From CAKUFA01 sp963656345 (GTDB lineage: Bacteria; Bacillota; Clostridia; Christensenellales; Aristaeellaceae), in the NCBI GenBank assembly GCA_963656345.1, contig CAVKHY010000063.1:1-14547 (forward strand): DNA of 14,547 nt, written 5' to 3'. Positions within the stretch are counted from its first letter, which is position 1. Each line of letters starts with the position of its first letter. Positions 1 through 5,529 of this stretch are shown one piece after another. Both the position numbers and the translations under genes were made by a program. The notes beneath the pieces were generated by a model. That model had not been told where the DNA came from. It ran no database searches and worked only from the letters and a program-made list of their open reading frames with translations.

Positions 1-7
1 CTCCTTT
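1..7 (-). promoter_or_regulatory. Ribosome binding site of a gene beyond the left edge
   Basis: On the minus strand the last bases of the window read AAAGGAG, a good Shine-Dalgarno sequence, just after the cassette A terminator. A further minus-strand gene probably starts within about 10 bases beyond the left edge. The same order (terminator, then the ribosome binding site of the next gene) occurs after the other two conserved terminators in this window. The start codon itself is not visible, so this is inference. Confidence 0.4.
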
Positions 8-19
8 GATTTTGGGTAC

Positions 20-46
20 AAAAAATCCACCCCGTCATGGGATGGA
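20..46 (-). terminator. Intrinsic terminator of cassette A
   Basis: The minus strand has an 8-bp stem (UCCAUCCC with GGGGUGGA, one U-G wobble), a 5-nt loop and then six U residues. On the plus strand the wobble becomes a C-A mismatch, so the hairpin is built for minus-strand transcripts. It lies 13 bases after the stop codon of the small partner gene. Nearly the same hairpin and flanks recur at 13565-13591, and a related one at 11094-11118. Confidence 0.85.
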
Positions 47-59
47 TGAGGAAAACCCA

Positions 60-377
60 TTATTCGTCTTCTTCCCGTAAGCGTTTCTTCTCCGGCAGGT
101 AGGATTGCCAGTCAAAGTTGTTCACTTCGATGGGCTCGTAGTCCATGAGTTGAAAATCAAGAAAAGGAATCTCAAACCTTCCCCCAACGATACTGCTGTA
201 CTTGGACTGCTCGTTTAGAAGGATCACATCGACACCTTCCGAACCCCAGTCAAAAGGAAGACCGATAATCACATCATTGCTGTCGTCATCAAAGGTACAT
301 CGTACAGGCTGATCAATGGCAAGGAATTTTCGCATGTCCTGTACAACTTCTTTGATGCTGCTATAGTGCTTATGCAT
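60..377 (-). CDS. Small partner (candidate immunity protein) of effector A
   Basis: This is a 105-residue acidic, probably soluble protein of a family I do not recognise. No signal peptide or membrane segment is visible. It begins 5 bases after the stop of the effector at 383-1015 and is followed by a terminator, as expected for a toxin/immunity pair. I chose the ATG at 377 because it is conserved in copy B (13925) and has AAAGGGG about 11 bases upstream. A longer reading from 416 would overlap the effector by 34 bases. The other ATG that copy B has nearby is ATA here. By eye it is about 75% identical to copy B. The N-terminal MRKFLAID, the central CTFDDDSNDVIIGLPFDW and the C-terminal LPEKKRLREEDE stretches are conserved, while the middle varies. 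The immunity role is inferred from position only. Confidence 0.75.
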   Translation of the reverse strand: MHKHYSSIKEVVQDMRKFLAIDQPVRCTFDDDSNDVIIGLPFDWGSEGVDVILLNEQSKYSSIVGGRFEIPFLDFQLMDYEPIEVNNFDWQSYLPEKKRLREEDE

Positions 378-382
378 GGCAA

Positions 383-1015
383 TTATCGCCCCTTTCGATC
401 GTCCGGCACAGGCCACATGTGATAGCCATCAGACTTAGAGTAAACCGCTTCAACCGTATGAGAAGCTTCAAATTTTTCGGTATCCCTGTTGTATGCTCGC
501 CCCACTTCATCATTGAAAACAACATGAAACCGCGGTGAATTACCTCGACCGGCGATTTCTTCAAAGTTGCCCTTGCGAATTCTGTCCAGTGTTGACGCTT
601 CAACAGATTGAAACTTCTTCGTAAAGTAGCTTTTGGGCAGGACTTTCGTACCGGGGTGCTTTGCCTGCTCTTTTGCTGTTGCTTCTCTAGCTTCCTGTGC
701 TGTCCTGTGTTGAGCCTGTTTGGAAAGATTGAGTTTGACACGTTCCGCACAGAACAAGGCAAGCATTTCCTTTCCCTTGGGTGTCTGCGCACCCTTGGGA
801 CGGACGCTTGCCTTGACAGAATTCTGCGCCGGTTGCTGTTTTCCTTCCTGCTTGGTAGAAGAAGTGCCGGAAGCATTGCTGCTTGCAAACTGACCATTCT
901 TGCCGTGATTTTCGTTGTAGTCGGTGGTCAGGTCGTCGAAGCCGTACTTCCGGCACAGGAGACGGACAATCTTCCAAATCAATTCCCAAATATCCGGGGA
1001 AAAGTTCAAGGGCAT
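383..1015 (-). CDS. Modular effector/toxin-like protein, copy A
   Basis: The protein has 210 residues. Residues 8-24 form a helix rich in Trp, Ile, Leu and Arg ending RLLCRKY. Residues 36-46 (ENHGKNGQFAS) hold an H...G-x-F-[AS]-S motif like one I recall from phage virion proteins and phage-borne toxins. A Ser/Gln/Lys-rich linker follows to about residue 75, then a basic helical region (85-120) and a compact C-terminal domain (about 125-210) with TLDRIRKGNFEEI, RFHVVF, SHTVEAVY and GYHMWP. That last pattern (basic helix, RF strand, late His, closing strand) suggests a barnase/EndoU/colicin/RelE-like (BECR) RNase fold, but this is a guess. The ATG at 1015 is preferred over the TTG at 1027. GGAG sits very close to it, so initiation looks weak. 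Copy B is about 84% identical. The gene is visibly more AT-rich than the baseplate genes, consistent with horizontal gain. Confidence 0.75.
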   Translation of the reverse strand: MPLNFSPDIWELIWKIVRLLCRKYGFDDLTTDYNENHGKNGQFASSNASGTSSTKQEGKQQPAQNSVKASVRPKGAQTPKGKEMLALFCAERVKLNLSKQAQHRTAQEAREATAKEQAKHPGTKVLPKSYFTKKFQSVEASTLDRIRKGNFEEIAGRGNSPRFHVVFNDEVGRAYNRDTEKFEASHTVEAVYSKSDGYHMWPVPDDRKGR

Positions 1016-1030
1016 CACTCCATTCAATCA

Positions 1031-1110
1031 ATGCGGAATGCTTAATTCGGAATTCGGAATTAGGGATCCGGACGTTCTAATTCCGCATTCCGCATTCCGC
1101 ATTTCGAATT
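1031..1110. repeat. Low-complexity ATTCCGC / AATTCGG repeat (R1)
   Basis: Two oppositely oriented arms made of short units (GGAATGC, AATTCGG and their complements ATTCCGC, CCGAATT) surround a 17-base centre containing GGATCCGG. The left arm has AATTCGGAATTCGGAATTA and the right arm has repeated ATTCCGC, so the whole can fold into an imperfect hairpin. It fills the gap between the zinc-ribbon gene and effector A and overlaps the last bases of the zinc-ribbon gene. Related blocks lie at 11365-11397 and 12630-12726. Confidence 0.8.
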
Positions 1111-1273
1111 ATTCCTCTCCCTCTTCCTCCAGCTCCGCCTTGCAGTTAGGGCAGGTGAGAGGGTAAGATACTTCCGCAAGTTCTACCGGGGTGCCGTCCT
1201 TCATGACACAGAACATGCACCCGCATTCGGGGCAAACCCGAAAAACCTTCCTGATTTCAGTCTCGTTCATCAT
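1109..1273 (-). CDS. Small zinc-ribbon protein
   Basis: This 54-residue protein has two CxxC knuckles, CPECGC near residue 14 and CPNCK near residue 44, with a Glu-rich C-terminus (ELEEEGEE). That pattern typifies small zinc-ribbon proteins that bind one structural zinc. The start at 1273 is supported by GAGGAGG 8 bases upstream. The next codon is also ATG. A longer reading upstream to 1363 would run into the neighbouring gene and is not needed. It lies 13 bases after the stop of the DUF6273-like gene and is probably co-transcribed with it. I cannot assign a function. It could be a small regulator or a phage accessory protein. Confidence 0.7.
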   Translation of the reverse strand: MMNETEIRKVFRVCPECGCMFCVMKDGTPVELAEVSYPLTCPNCKAELEEEGEE

Positions 1274-1286
1274 GGTTCTTCCCTCC

Positions 1287-2438
1287 TCAATAAATAACGC
1301 ACATGGGCTGGATGTCGTTATCAGTGTTCGCATAGCCAGTGCCGGTGCCCCAGTAATCTTCACTGTACTTGACAGAATAAAGGCTCAGCATCTGAGAAGA
1401 AAAACTCGGACCATACCGAAGGCCGTGCAGCTCCGTTGCCATTTCATCATAGGGATCGCTATAGTTACGCAGGAACATCTTGTCTTCCGTCGTGTAGGAA
1501 GTGCCGCGCTCCATACCATACTCGTACACCCCATTGCTGCCATTTGCATTCTTTACCGTGCCGATGGCGCACAGGAAGCTCCGGCTGAACCCGTTCAGGA
1601 AGCCCGCCTTGTTCAGATAGCTGGAAGGCAGATCAAAAGGCGTCCGCTGGCTCCACCACTTATTGGCGGCGTCCGTGCTGTTCAGCCACTGGCGCACGTC
1701 GCTCTGACCCCAGTTGTTGCTGCCGGAGTAGTTACGGCCGGTGGAGTTGAAGGTGCCAATGGTGTTCGTGCACTTGGACTGATAGCCGCTGGCCGTGCCC
1801 AGAGAGGTGCCGGAAGTTCCTTCCGTAACCACAATGGCAGATTCCAGGCTTGCACCGTTCTTTCCGTAGGTGGTAATGGTGCCGCCAGTGACCTTGCTCT
1901 TGGTCGTGCATGCACTGGAGCCAATGGCACTGTGCCGGAATCCGCCTCCCGCCGGAATATCCTTGGTGATGGTGAACTGATACGTGCCGTCAATGTCCGT
2001 CGTGTACATCATCCATTGACTGAAGCCACCGTAAAGCAGGGAAAAGTTGTACGTCCCTGCCGGCAGTGCCGTTTTCCCGGTGTTTGCCCACAGCAGCTCA
2101 CTAATGTCAAAGTTAATATCAGATGTCTTTTCTGGAAGGGGCTCGTGGGTGCACAGCGTCATGGTGGGTGCACTGGGGTCATCCGGGTTCTTGTGGTAGT
2201 TGTGAGCCACCACATCAAACACCAGATCCCCATACACGCTGTGGGGGACTGTTACCTGACTGCCCACCGGGTAGGCCAGCTCGCCCAACCCCAGCTTCAC
2301 CAGCCGCTGCATGGTGGTGGGGTTGTTCAGGTCGCCTGCGTTGCTGACGGCCAGCTGGCTCAGGCTGGAGGAAATTCGGCTCAGGGTCACATTGGTATCC
2401 TTCATTTTGTCGTTCATGTTCGACAGGTAAACGCTCAT
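1287..2438 (-). CDS. DUF6273-like phage surface/tail protein
   Basis: The protein has 383 residues. The first 35 or so are helical and polar (MNDKMKDTNVTLSRISSSL), suggesting a short coiled coil. A beta-rich middle follows, with PAGTYNF and similar strands. The C-terminal half (about 240-383) has the NNWGQSDVRQWLN motif, aromatic and Asn-rich loops and the closing NDIQPMCVIY, which match the DUF6273 type of domain (W..S..R.WLN, ending in a short hydrophobic strand). Such domains are common in gut Clostridia and their phages and resemble C-type-lectin-like ligand-binding domains, so a role in host binding is possible. The start at 2438 has AAAGGA 9 bases upstream. The gene follows the hicAB insertion, and I see no convincing minus-strand promoter in the 200 bases upstream. 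The C-terminus may be a variable region, but no reverse transcriptase is visible here. Confidence 0.7.
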   Translation of the reverse strand: MSVYLSNMNDKMKDTNVTLSRISSSLSQLAVSNAGDLNNPTTMQRLVKLGLGELAYPVGSQVTVPHSVYGDLVFDVVAHNYHKNPDDPSAPTMTLCTHEPLPEKTSDINFDISELLWANTGKTALPAGTYNFSLLYGGFSQWMMYTTDIDGTYQFTITKDIPAGGGFRHSAIGSSACTTKSKVTGGTITTYGKNGASLESAIVVTEGTSGTSLGTASGYQSKCTNTIGTFNSTGRNYSGSNNWGQSDVRQWLNSTDAANKWWSQRTPFDLPSSYLNKAGFLNGFSRSFLCAIGTVKNANGSNGVYEYGMERGTSYTTEDKMFLRNYSDPYDEMATELHGLRYGPSFSSQMLSLYSVKYSEDYWGTGTGYANTDNDIQPMCVIY

Positions 2439-2572
2439 GTTCTCAATTCCTTTCTTCTACTAAAAAGTTCGGTTCTTACGGGTTTTTGCCGTCAAAGGCA
2501 TGGGGCACGGATCATCAGAATCCTCTCCTTTCTTCATTTTTGGGTGCAAAAACGTGTCCGACAAAATATTTT

Positions 2573-2622
2573 TACACAATATTGCGCAAATCCATTGACT
2601 TTTACTTAATATTGTGTATAAT
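2573..2622 (+). promoter_or_regulatory. hicAB promoter with inverted-repeat operator
   Basis: A strong sigma-70/SigA-type promoter is seen: TTGACT at 2595-2600, a 16-base spacer and a consensus TATAAT at 2617-2622. A perfect 11-bp inverted repeat (TACACAATATT at 2573-2583, AATATTGTGTA at 2608-2618) flanks the -35 box, and its right arm overlaps the -10 box. HicB antitoxins of the ribbon-helix-helix type usually repress their own operon, so this is the likely HicB/HicAB operator. Confidence 0.85.
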
Positions 2623-2643
2623 AGTAATCGGAGGTGGTAAGGA

Positions 2644-2814
2644 TTGAACCGGCGTGACGTCATCAAGAAGTTGGAAGCCGGTGGTTATACGCTAAAGCGT
2701 CACGGTGCCAGCCACGACATTTATTGGAACGGTGAAAAAGCCATCCCCGTAAAGCGCGGCAAGGTTGACGAAAGCGATGCCCGGTACATCCTCAAAGAGG
2801 CTGGTCTCCAGTGA
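2644..2814 (+). CDS. hicA: HicA family mRNA interferase toxin
   Basis: This 56-residue protein has the HicA signature: N-terminal RRDVIKKLEAGGY, then LKRHGASHDIYW with His24 as the expected catalytic residue, then AIPVKRGK and a final helix ARYILKEAGL. HicA is a double-stranded-RNA-binding-fold RNase that cleaves mRNA and is neutralised by HicB. It starts with TTG at 2644, preceded by GGAGG with a 9-base gap. Any start further upstream would fall inside the promoter. The toxin precedes the antitoxin, the usual order for hicAB. The operon has its own promoter and terminator and runs against the surrounding phage genes, so it looks like a later insertion that keeps its own control. Confidence 0.9.
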   Translation: MNRRDVIKKLEAGGYTLKRHGASHDIYWNGEKAIPVKRGKVDESDARYILKEAGLQ

Positions 2815-2822
2815 CCAGCCTC
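2797..2822 (+). other. Hairpin spanning the hicA stop codon
   Basis: A perfect 10-bp stem (GAGGCTGGTC with GACCAGCCTC) with a 6-base loop covers the end of hicA and its TGA. No T-run follows, so it is not a standard terminator. It could tune the ratio of toxin to antitoxin through translation or transcript processing, but the role is unproven. Confidence 0.6.
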
Positions 2823-2887
2823 GCCCCTCACAGGATAGTATGCCGTGGCGTTTACACAGACTATATGATTATTGGAGGTGTTGTTCT

Positions 2888-3283
2888 TTGAAAGCTGTCT
2901 ATGCTGCTTATCTTACCCCCAAGGAAGAGGGCGGCTTCCGCGCCGTTGTTCCTGACGTTCCCGGTTGTGTTACGTCAGGCGCAGACCTGCCGGAAACGCT
3001 GGACATGATTGCCGATGCATTGCACGGCTGCCTGTGCGTGCTGGAGGATGAGCATCAGGCCATTCCTGCACCCACCGCACCCGAAGCACTGACAGTCCCT
3101 GCCGGTGCTGTAACGACCCTCGTGTCCGTGGACACGGAAGCCTATCGCATGGCAACGGATACCCGCGCCGTGCGCAAGAACGTATCCATTCCTGCGTGGA
3201 TGGATCGCCTTGTACAGAAAAATGGGGTTAATTGTTCGCAGGTGCTTCAGGAAGCTCTGCGCACGCGCTTTGCCCATGCTTGA
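2888..3283 (+). CDS. hicB: HicB family antitoxin
   Basis: This 131-residue protein has the two-domain HicB build. The N-terminal HicB fold (about 1-55) carries GGFRAVVPDVPGCVTSG and the following ETLDMIADAL helix. The C-terminal ribbon-helix-helix DNA-binding domain (about 97-125) has NVSIPAWMDRLVQ and SQVLQEALR. HicB binds and blocks HicA and represses the hicAB promoter. The TTG at 2888 follows GGAGG with a 9-base gap. An upstream in-frame start at 2765 would overlap hicA and lacks support. A 73-base gap separates it from hicA, with a weak TATGAT-like box inside that might give extra antitoxin. A terminator starts 7 bases after the stop codon. Confidence 0.9.
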   Translation: MKAVYAAYLTPKEEGGFRAVVPDVPGCVTSGADLPETLDMIADALHGCLCVLEDEHQAIPAPTAPEALTVPAGAVTTLVSVDTEAYRMATDTRAVRKNVSIPAWMDRLVQKNGVNCSQVLQEALRTRFAHA

Positions 3284-3289
3284 CGGCGG

Positions 3290-3324
3290 GGAGGCTGCTG
3301 CTTTTGCAGTAGTCTCCTTTTTTT
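3290..3324 (+). terminator. Intrinsic terminator of hicAB
   Basis: A 12-bp stem (GGAGGCTGCTGC with GCAGTAGTCTCC, two G-U wobbles), a TTTT loop and seven T residues follow directly after hicB. It ends plus-strand transcription before the convergent holin-like gene. Confidence 0.93.
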
Positions 3325-3348
3325 CAGCACACGCTTGCTTTCCCTCCT

Positions 3349-3738
3349 TTACTTGTACAGCAGATAGTCGTTAATCTCCCGGCTTGCCTCGGACATTTGG
3401 TCAGCATTGCCGTTGTGCAATTCATGGTCAAGGAGCGCCATGAGGGCTTTGCATTGCACCTTCTGCCCCTGCTCCATGGTGCCCGCCCGGCTTTCCAGCT
3501 TGTCCAGCCGCCGGGTCTGCTCGGACAGCGCCACGTCATGAGCGTCCAGACGGTGCTTGTCGTTGGTCAGCATGGTCATGATGTCCGTCCGTGCGTCCGT
3601 CATGGGCTTTCGCTTCCGCTGCAAGAGTGCAGCGATCTTCTCCACCGCCCCCAGGACGATCGACACAATGCCGCACAGGGCAACCGCTACGAACAGGTAC
3701 GTCCACAGCATATCGAAGGTGATTCCGTTAATGGTCAT
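3349..3738 (-). CDS. Holin-like membrane protein with coiled coil
   Basis: This 129-residue protein has one clear transmembrane segment at about residues 9-33 (MLWTYLFVAVALCGIVSIVL), a basic stretch LLQRKRKP, a long polar coiled-coil region (about 47-90) and a C-terminal ...INDYLLYK. Its ATG overlaps the endolysin stop as TGATG, so the two are translationally coupled. A small membrane protein next to the endolysin is the usual place for a holin, which would form the membrane hole that releases or activates the endolysin. I do not recognise a named holin family, and one membrane span with a long cytoplasmic or periplasmic coiled coil would also fit an accessory lysis or anchor protein. Confidence 0.65.
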   Translation of the reverse strand: MTINGITFDMLWTYLFVAVALCGIVSIVLGAVEKIAALLQRKRKPMTDARTDIMTMLTNDKHRLDAHDVALSEQTRRLDKLESRAGTMEQGQKVQCKALMALLDHELHNGNADQMSEASREINDYLLYK

Positions 3739-4028
3739 CAGCCTACGCCCCCTTCAAGGGCTTGCACACGCTCTTCCAGCTTCTGTACACGCTCCTTCAG
3801 GGTTGCCAGCTCGCTTGTATCCGTTTGACTCTCGCCCGTGGTCAAAAAGCGGGTCATCATGTAGCCCGTCATGCCGTCGTACTTGACAATGCTCCACTCG
3901 CTGCCCCTGCTGACTACGTCCACCTGCGCCCCTACGGGCACCCGGTCAACAAGGGTGGCGGTCATGCTTGGTTTCACCCGCATGTTCACGGTGGTTCCGC
4001 TGGTGGCTGTTACCGTTGCTTGCTCCAT
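3738..4028 (-). CDS. Probable internal-start product: SH3 plus coiled-coil subunit
   Basis: Inside the endolysin frame, an ATG at 4028 (codon 169) is preceded by AAGGAG with an 8-base gap, at least as good as the ribosome binding site of the full gene. Translation from here gives 96 residues: the complete SH3 domain and the C-terminal coiled coil without the peptidase. It sits exactly at the linker between domains. Several endolysins of Gram-positive phages are known to make such free wall-binding subunits, which assemble with the full-length enzyme. Use of this start is inferred. Confidence 0.55.
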   Translation of the reverse strand: MEQATVTATSGTTVNMRVKPSMTATLVDRVPVGAQVDVVSRGSEWSIVKYDGMTGYMMTRFLTTGESQTDTSELATLKERVQKLEERVQALEGGVG

Positions 4029-4532
4029 GGTTGTTTCTCCTTCTTCCTGCTTGGGGGTGGTGTCTTCCTCCCCGTAGTCGATATGCATCCCGTAGCCCAC
4101 ATAATCCCAGCCGTTTTTCGCCGTCAGGGCAGAGGACACGAAGCCCGTTTCCGTGCTCTGAGCGTTGAGCACGTGGGTTCCGTCCCGGCTCACAAGCCCC
4201 ACGTGATAGTAGTCCCGAATATCCCCGGTGTAGCTCTTGCCCCCTTGACGGTACTTCTCCGGCAGGCTGTAGCCCTTTTCGGAGGGTTCCCGGGCTTTGA
4301 AGGCAATCATGCCGGGGGTGGCTTGGGTGAGGGGGAGAAGGTGCATGGCCTCGCTCCGTGCCATGAAATTGCTCCCGTGGTACAGGTCGATCTTTTTGGT
4401 TCCGTAGGCATAAACAAAGGCGCCGCTGCAATCAACGGTGCCTTGTTCTGCCCCTCCCGGGGAATAGGACCAATGCTCTGTCAGCATTTGCTCAAACAGG
4501 GCAAGGATTTCATCTCTTGAGATGGTCTTCAC
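3738..4532 (-). CDS. Endolysin: NlpC/P60-like peptidase with SH3 domain
   Basis: The protein has 264 residues. The N-terminal domain (about 1-155) is NlpC/P60/CHAP-like: VDCSGAFVYAY gives the catalytic Cys35, and YYHVGLVSRDG gives the likely catalytic His110. It would cut peptide bonds in host peptidoglycan at lysis. A charged linker (about 155-168) leads to a bacterial SH3 wall-binding domain (about 170-230; TVNMRVKPSMTATLVDRVP, GSEWSIVKYDGMTGYMMTRFL) and a C-terminal heptad coiled coil (LATLKERVQKLEERVQALEGG). The GTG at 4532 is chosen because AAGGAG lies 8 bases upstream. A longer reading to 4586 adds a poorly supported basic segment. It is coupled to the holin-like gene by a 1-base overlap. 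A second in-frame start lies at 4028. Confidence 0.85.
   Translation of the reverse strand: MKTISRDEILALFEQMLTEHWSYSPGGAEQGTVDCSGAFVYAYGTKKIDLYHGSNFMARSEAMHLLPLTQATPGMIAFKAREPSEKGYSLPEKYRQGGKSYTGDIRDYYHVGLVSRDGTHVLNAQSTETGFVSSALTAKNGWDYVGYGMHIDYGEEDTTPKQEEGETTMEQATVTATSGTTVNMRVKPSMTATLVDRVPVGAQVDVVSRGSEWSIVKYDGMTGYMMTRFLTTGESQTDTSELATLKERVQKLEERVQALEGGVG
4037..4042 (-). promoter_or_regulatory. Internal ribosome binding site in the endolysin
   Basis: AAGGAG on the minus strand, 8 bases before the in-frame ATG at 4028. It lies within Glu-Glu-Gly-Glu codons of the interdomain linker. A Glu/Gly-rich linker will make GGAG by chance fairly often, so its use needs proof. Confidence 0.6.
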
Positions 4533-4755
4533 GCTTGCATCTCCTTCTTGATTTTGCTTTTGCTGATTGATGGGTTTCCGTCTCAAGGGGGCTAAAGAAC
4601 AGGCGAAGCCTGCGATCGCCCCCTGGACTCCTTCGCCGCCCTCTTTTTAACTTGGTCGCATCCCGGCTTGTGGAATTGTCAGAAGATTCCGCACGCCACA
4701 GGCTTTCCTCCATGAAGAAGCCCTTATAGCCGCCTTCCAGGGGGTTGTCCTTCAT
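4510..4755 (-). CDS. Doubtful small ORF between tail fibre and endolysin
   Basis: This open frame of 81 residues starts with an ATG that overlaps the tail-fibre stop (ATGA), which is typical of coupled phage genes. It overlaps the endolysin start by 23 bases. The product opens MKDNPLEGGYKGFF and soon becomes very basic (KLKRGRRRS, KSRRRCKRE). I recognise no family. The basic C-terminal half coincides with a stable hairpin, so that part may be RNA structure rather than protein. Phages often carry a tiny protein (XkdX-like) here, but this sequence does not match that family clearly. It may be a decayed remnant. Confidence 0.3.
   Translation of the reverse strand: MKDNPLEGGYKGFFMEESLWRAESSDNSTSRDATKLKRGRRRSPGGDRRLRLFFSPLETETHQSAKAKSRRRCKREDHLKR
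4586..4624 (-). other. Nested hairpin before the endolysin
   Basis: An outer perfect 7-bp stem (AGGGGGC with GCCCCCT) encloses an inner 5-bp stem (CAGGC with GCCTG). No U-run follows on the minus strand, so it is not a simple terminator. It lies about 50 bases upstream of the endolysin start and could limit lysis-gene expression or protect the transcript end. Confidence 0.5.
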
Positions 4756-5516
4756 CGGAACAGGGCGCCGTCAATGTATCCGGCGATCTTCAGCCCGGCG
4801 AAGGTGGGGGTGGATGCGGCGGTCAGGCTCTGGGTCACACGATTGCCCAAGGTGTCAAGGGCTTGCTTGTCTTCCTTGGACAGGAAGCCGTCTGCCTCGG
4901 CGGTGGCGTTGTCATGCCGGTGGTCGGCGGCGGCGTAATAGGCCGATCCATGTCCTCCCAGGGTCAGGGCATCCCCGGTAATGTCGCAGGGCAGCTTCCC
5001 GTCATCGTTCAGGCGCAGGAGCTTTCCGGCCTCGGCCTCCGTCACGGCATCCTCTGCCGGCAGCAGGGCGGAAGGGGTAATGGTGACGCTGACGGCCTCC
5101 CCCGTGCCGAAGAGGAAGGGCACGTCATAGGTTCGCTGAACGGAAGAATCCGCCGCCGCCAGAATCAGATCCGGGAACTTGCCAAAGGTCAGGTAACTGA
5201 AGAGGATGGAAGACGTTTCGCCTTCCAGGCAGGCGAACAAGCCCAGCTCTTCAATGTAGGTGCTGGCCTGCACCTGGTCGTTCCAGTACTGAACGGTGAC
5301 CATCAGGTTGCCGCTGCCGTCCATCCGCCGCCCGGCTACCTCCGCATCGTCGTAGTAGGTCAGCAGGTCGGTGTAGGTGCTCAGGTCGTCTGCATCCGGG
5401 GCAAGCCCTGTGCCCAGCTTTGCCCCGGTAAAGGTAACAGCCTTCCCCTCCGCCAGAGAACGGGCAATCAGCGCCGCCCCCTTGGCGGTCAGGGTATTCT
5501 CAATGTTTCTTGCCAT
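4752..5516 (-). CDS. Short phage tail fibre protein
   Basis: The protein has 254 residues. The N-terminal 150 or so (NIENTLTAKGAALIARSLAEGKAVTFTGAKLGTG..., later YIEELGLFA) match the baseplate-attachment domain of Mu/P2-type tail fibre proteins, including the EIGLFA-like motif. After about residue 165 come LLRLNDDGKLP, HGSAYYAAADHRHDNATAEADGFLSKEDKQAL and TPTFAGLKIAGYIDG, which are typical fibre segments. The chain then stops at GALFR with no large receptor-binding domain, so it is short for a fibre. The receptor tip may be on another protein such as the Fn3, spike/collagen or DUF6273 products. The start at 5516 has a textbook AAAGGAGG upstream, which overlaps the stop of the DUF2612 gene. 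Confidence 0.85.
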   Translation of the reverse strand: MARNIENTLTAKGAALIARSLAEGKAVTFTGAKLGTGLAPDADDLSTYTDLLTYYDDAEVAGRRMDGSGNLMVTVQYWNDQVQASTYIEELGLFACLEGETSSILFSYLTFGKFPDLILAAADSSVQRTYDVPFLFGTGEAVSVTITPSALLPAEDAVTEAEAGKLLRLNDDGKLPCDITGDALTLGGHGSAYYAAADHRHDNATAEADGFLSKEDKQALDTLGNRVTQSLTAASTPTFAGLKIAGYIDGALFR

Positions 5517-5529
5517 GCTTTAACCTCCT

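Noticed and set aside
687..1031. Alternative minus-strand frame overlapping effector A
   Set aside because: The frame has no conserved counterpart motif layout, whereas the 383-1015 frame is conserved with copy B.
1287..1450. A diversity-generating retroelement
   Set aside because: Only a possible target protein is present. No reverse transcriptase, template repeat or accessory gene can be found in the window, so the system is not claimed.
1191..2609. Long plus-strand open frame of 472 codons over the DUF6273-like gene
   Set aside because: It is the mirror of a GC-rich minus-strand gene with a clear ribosome binding site and known domain motifs. Its own product has no recognisable domains and it runs through the hicAB promoter.
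2460..2666. Small minus-strand ORF upstream of the DUF6273 gene
   Set aside because: It reads through the hicAB promoter and operator and has no ribosome binding site at its start. A shorter internal ATG also lacks support.
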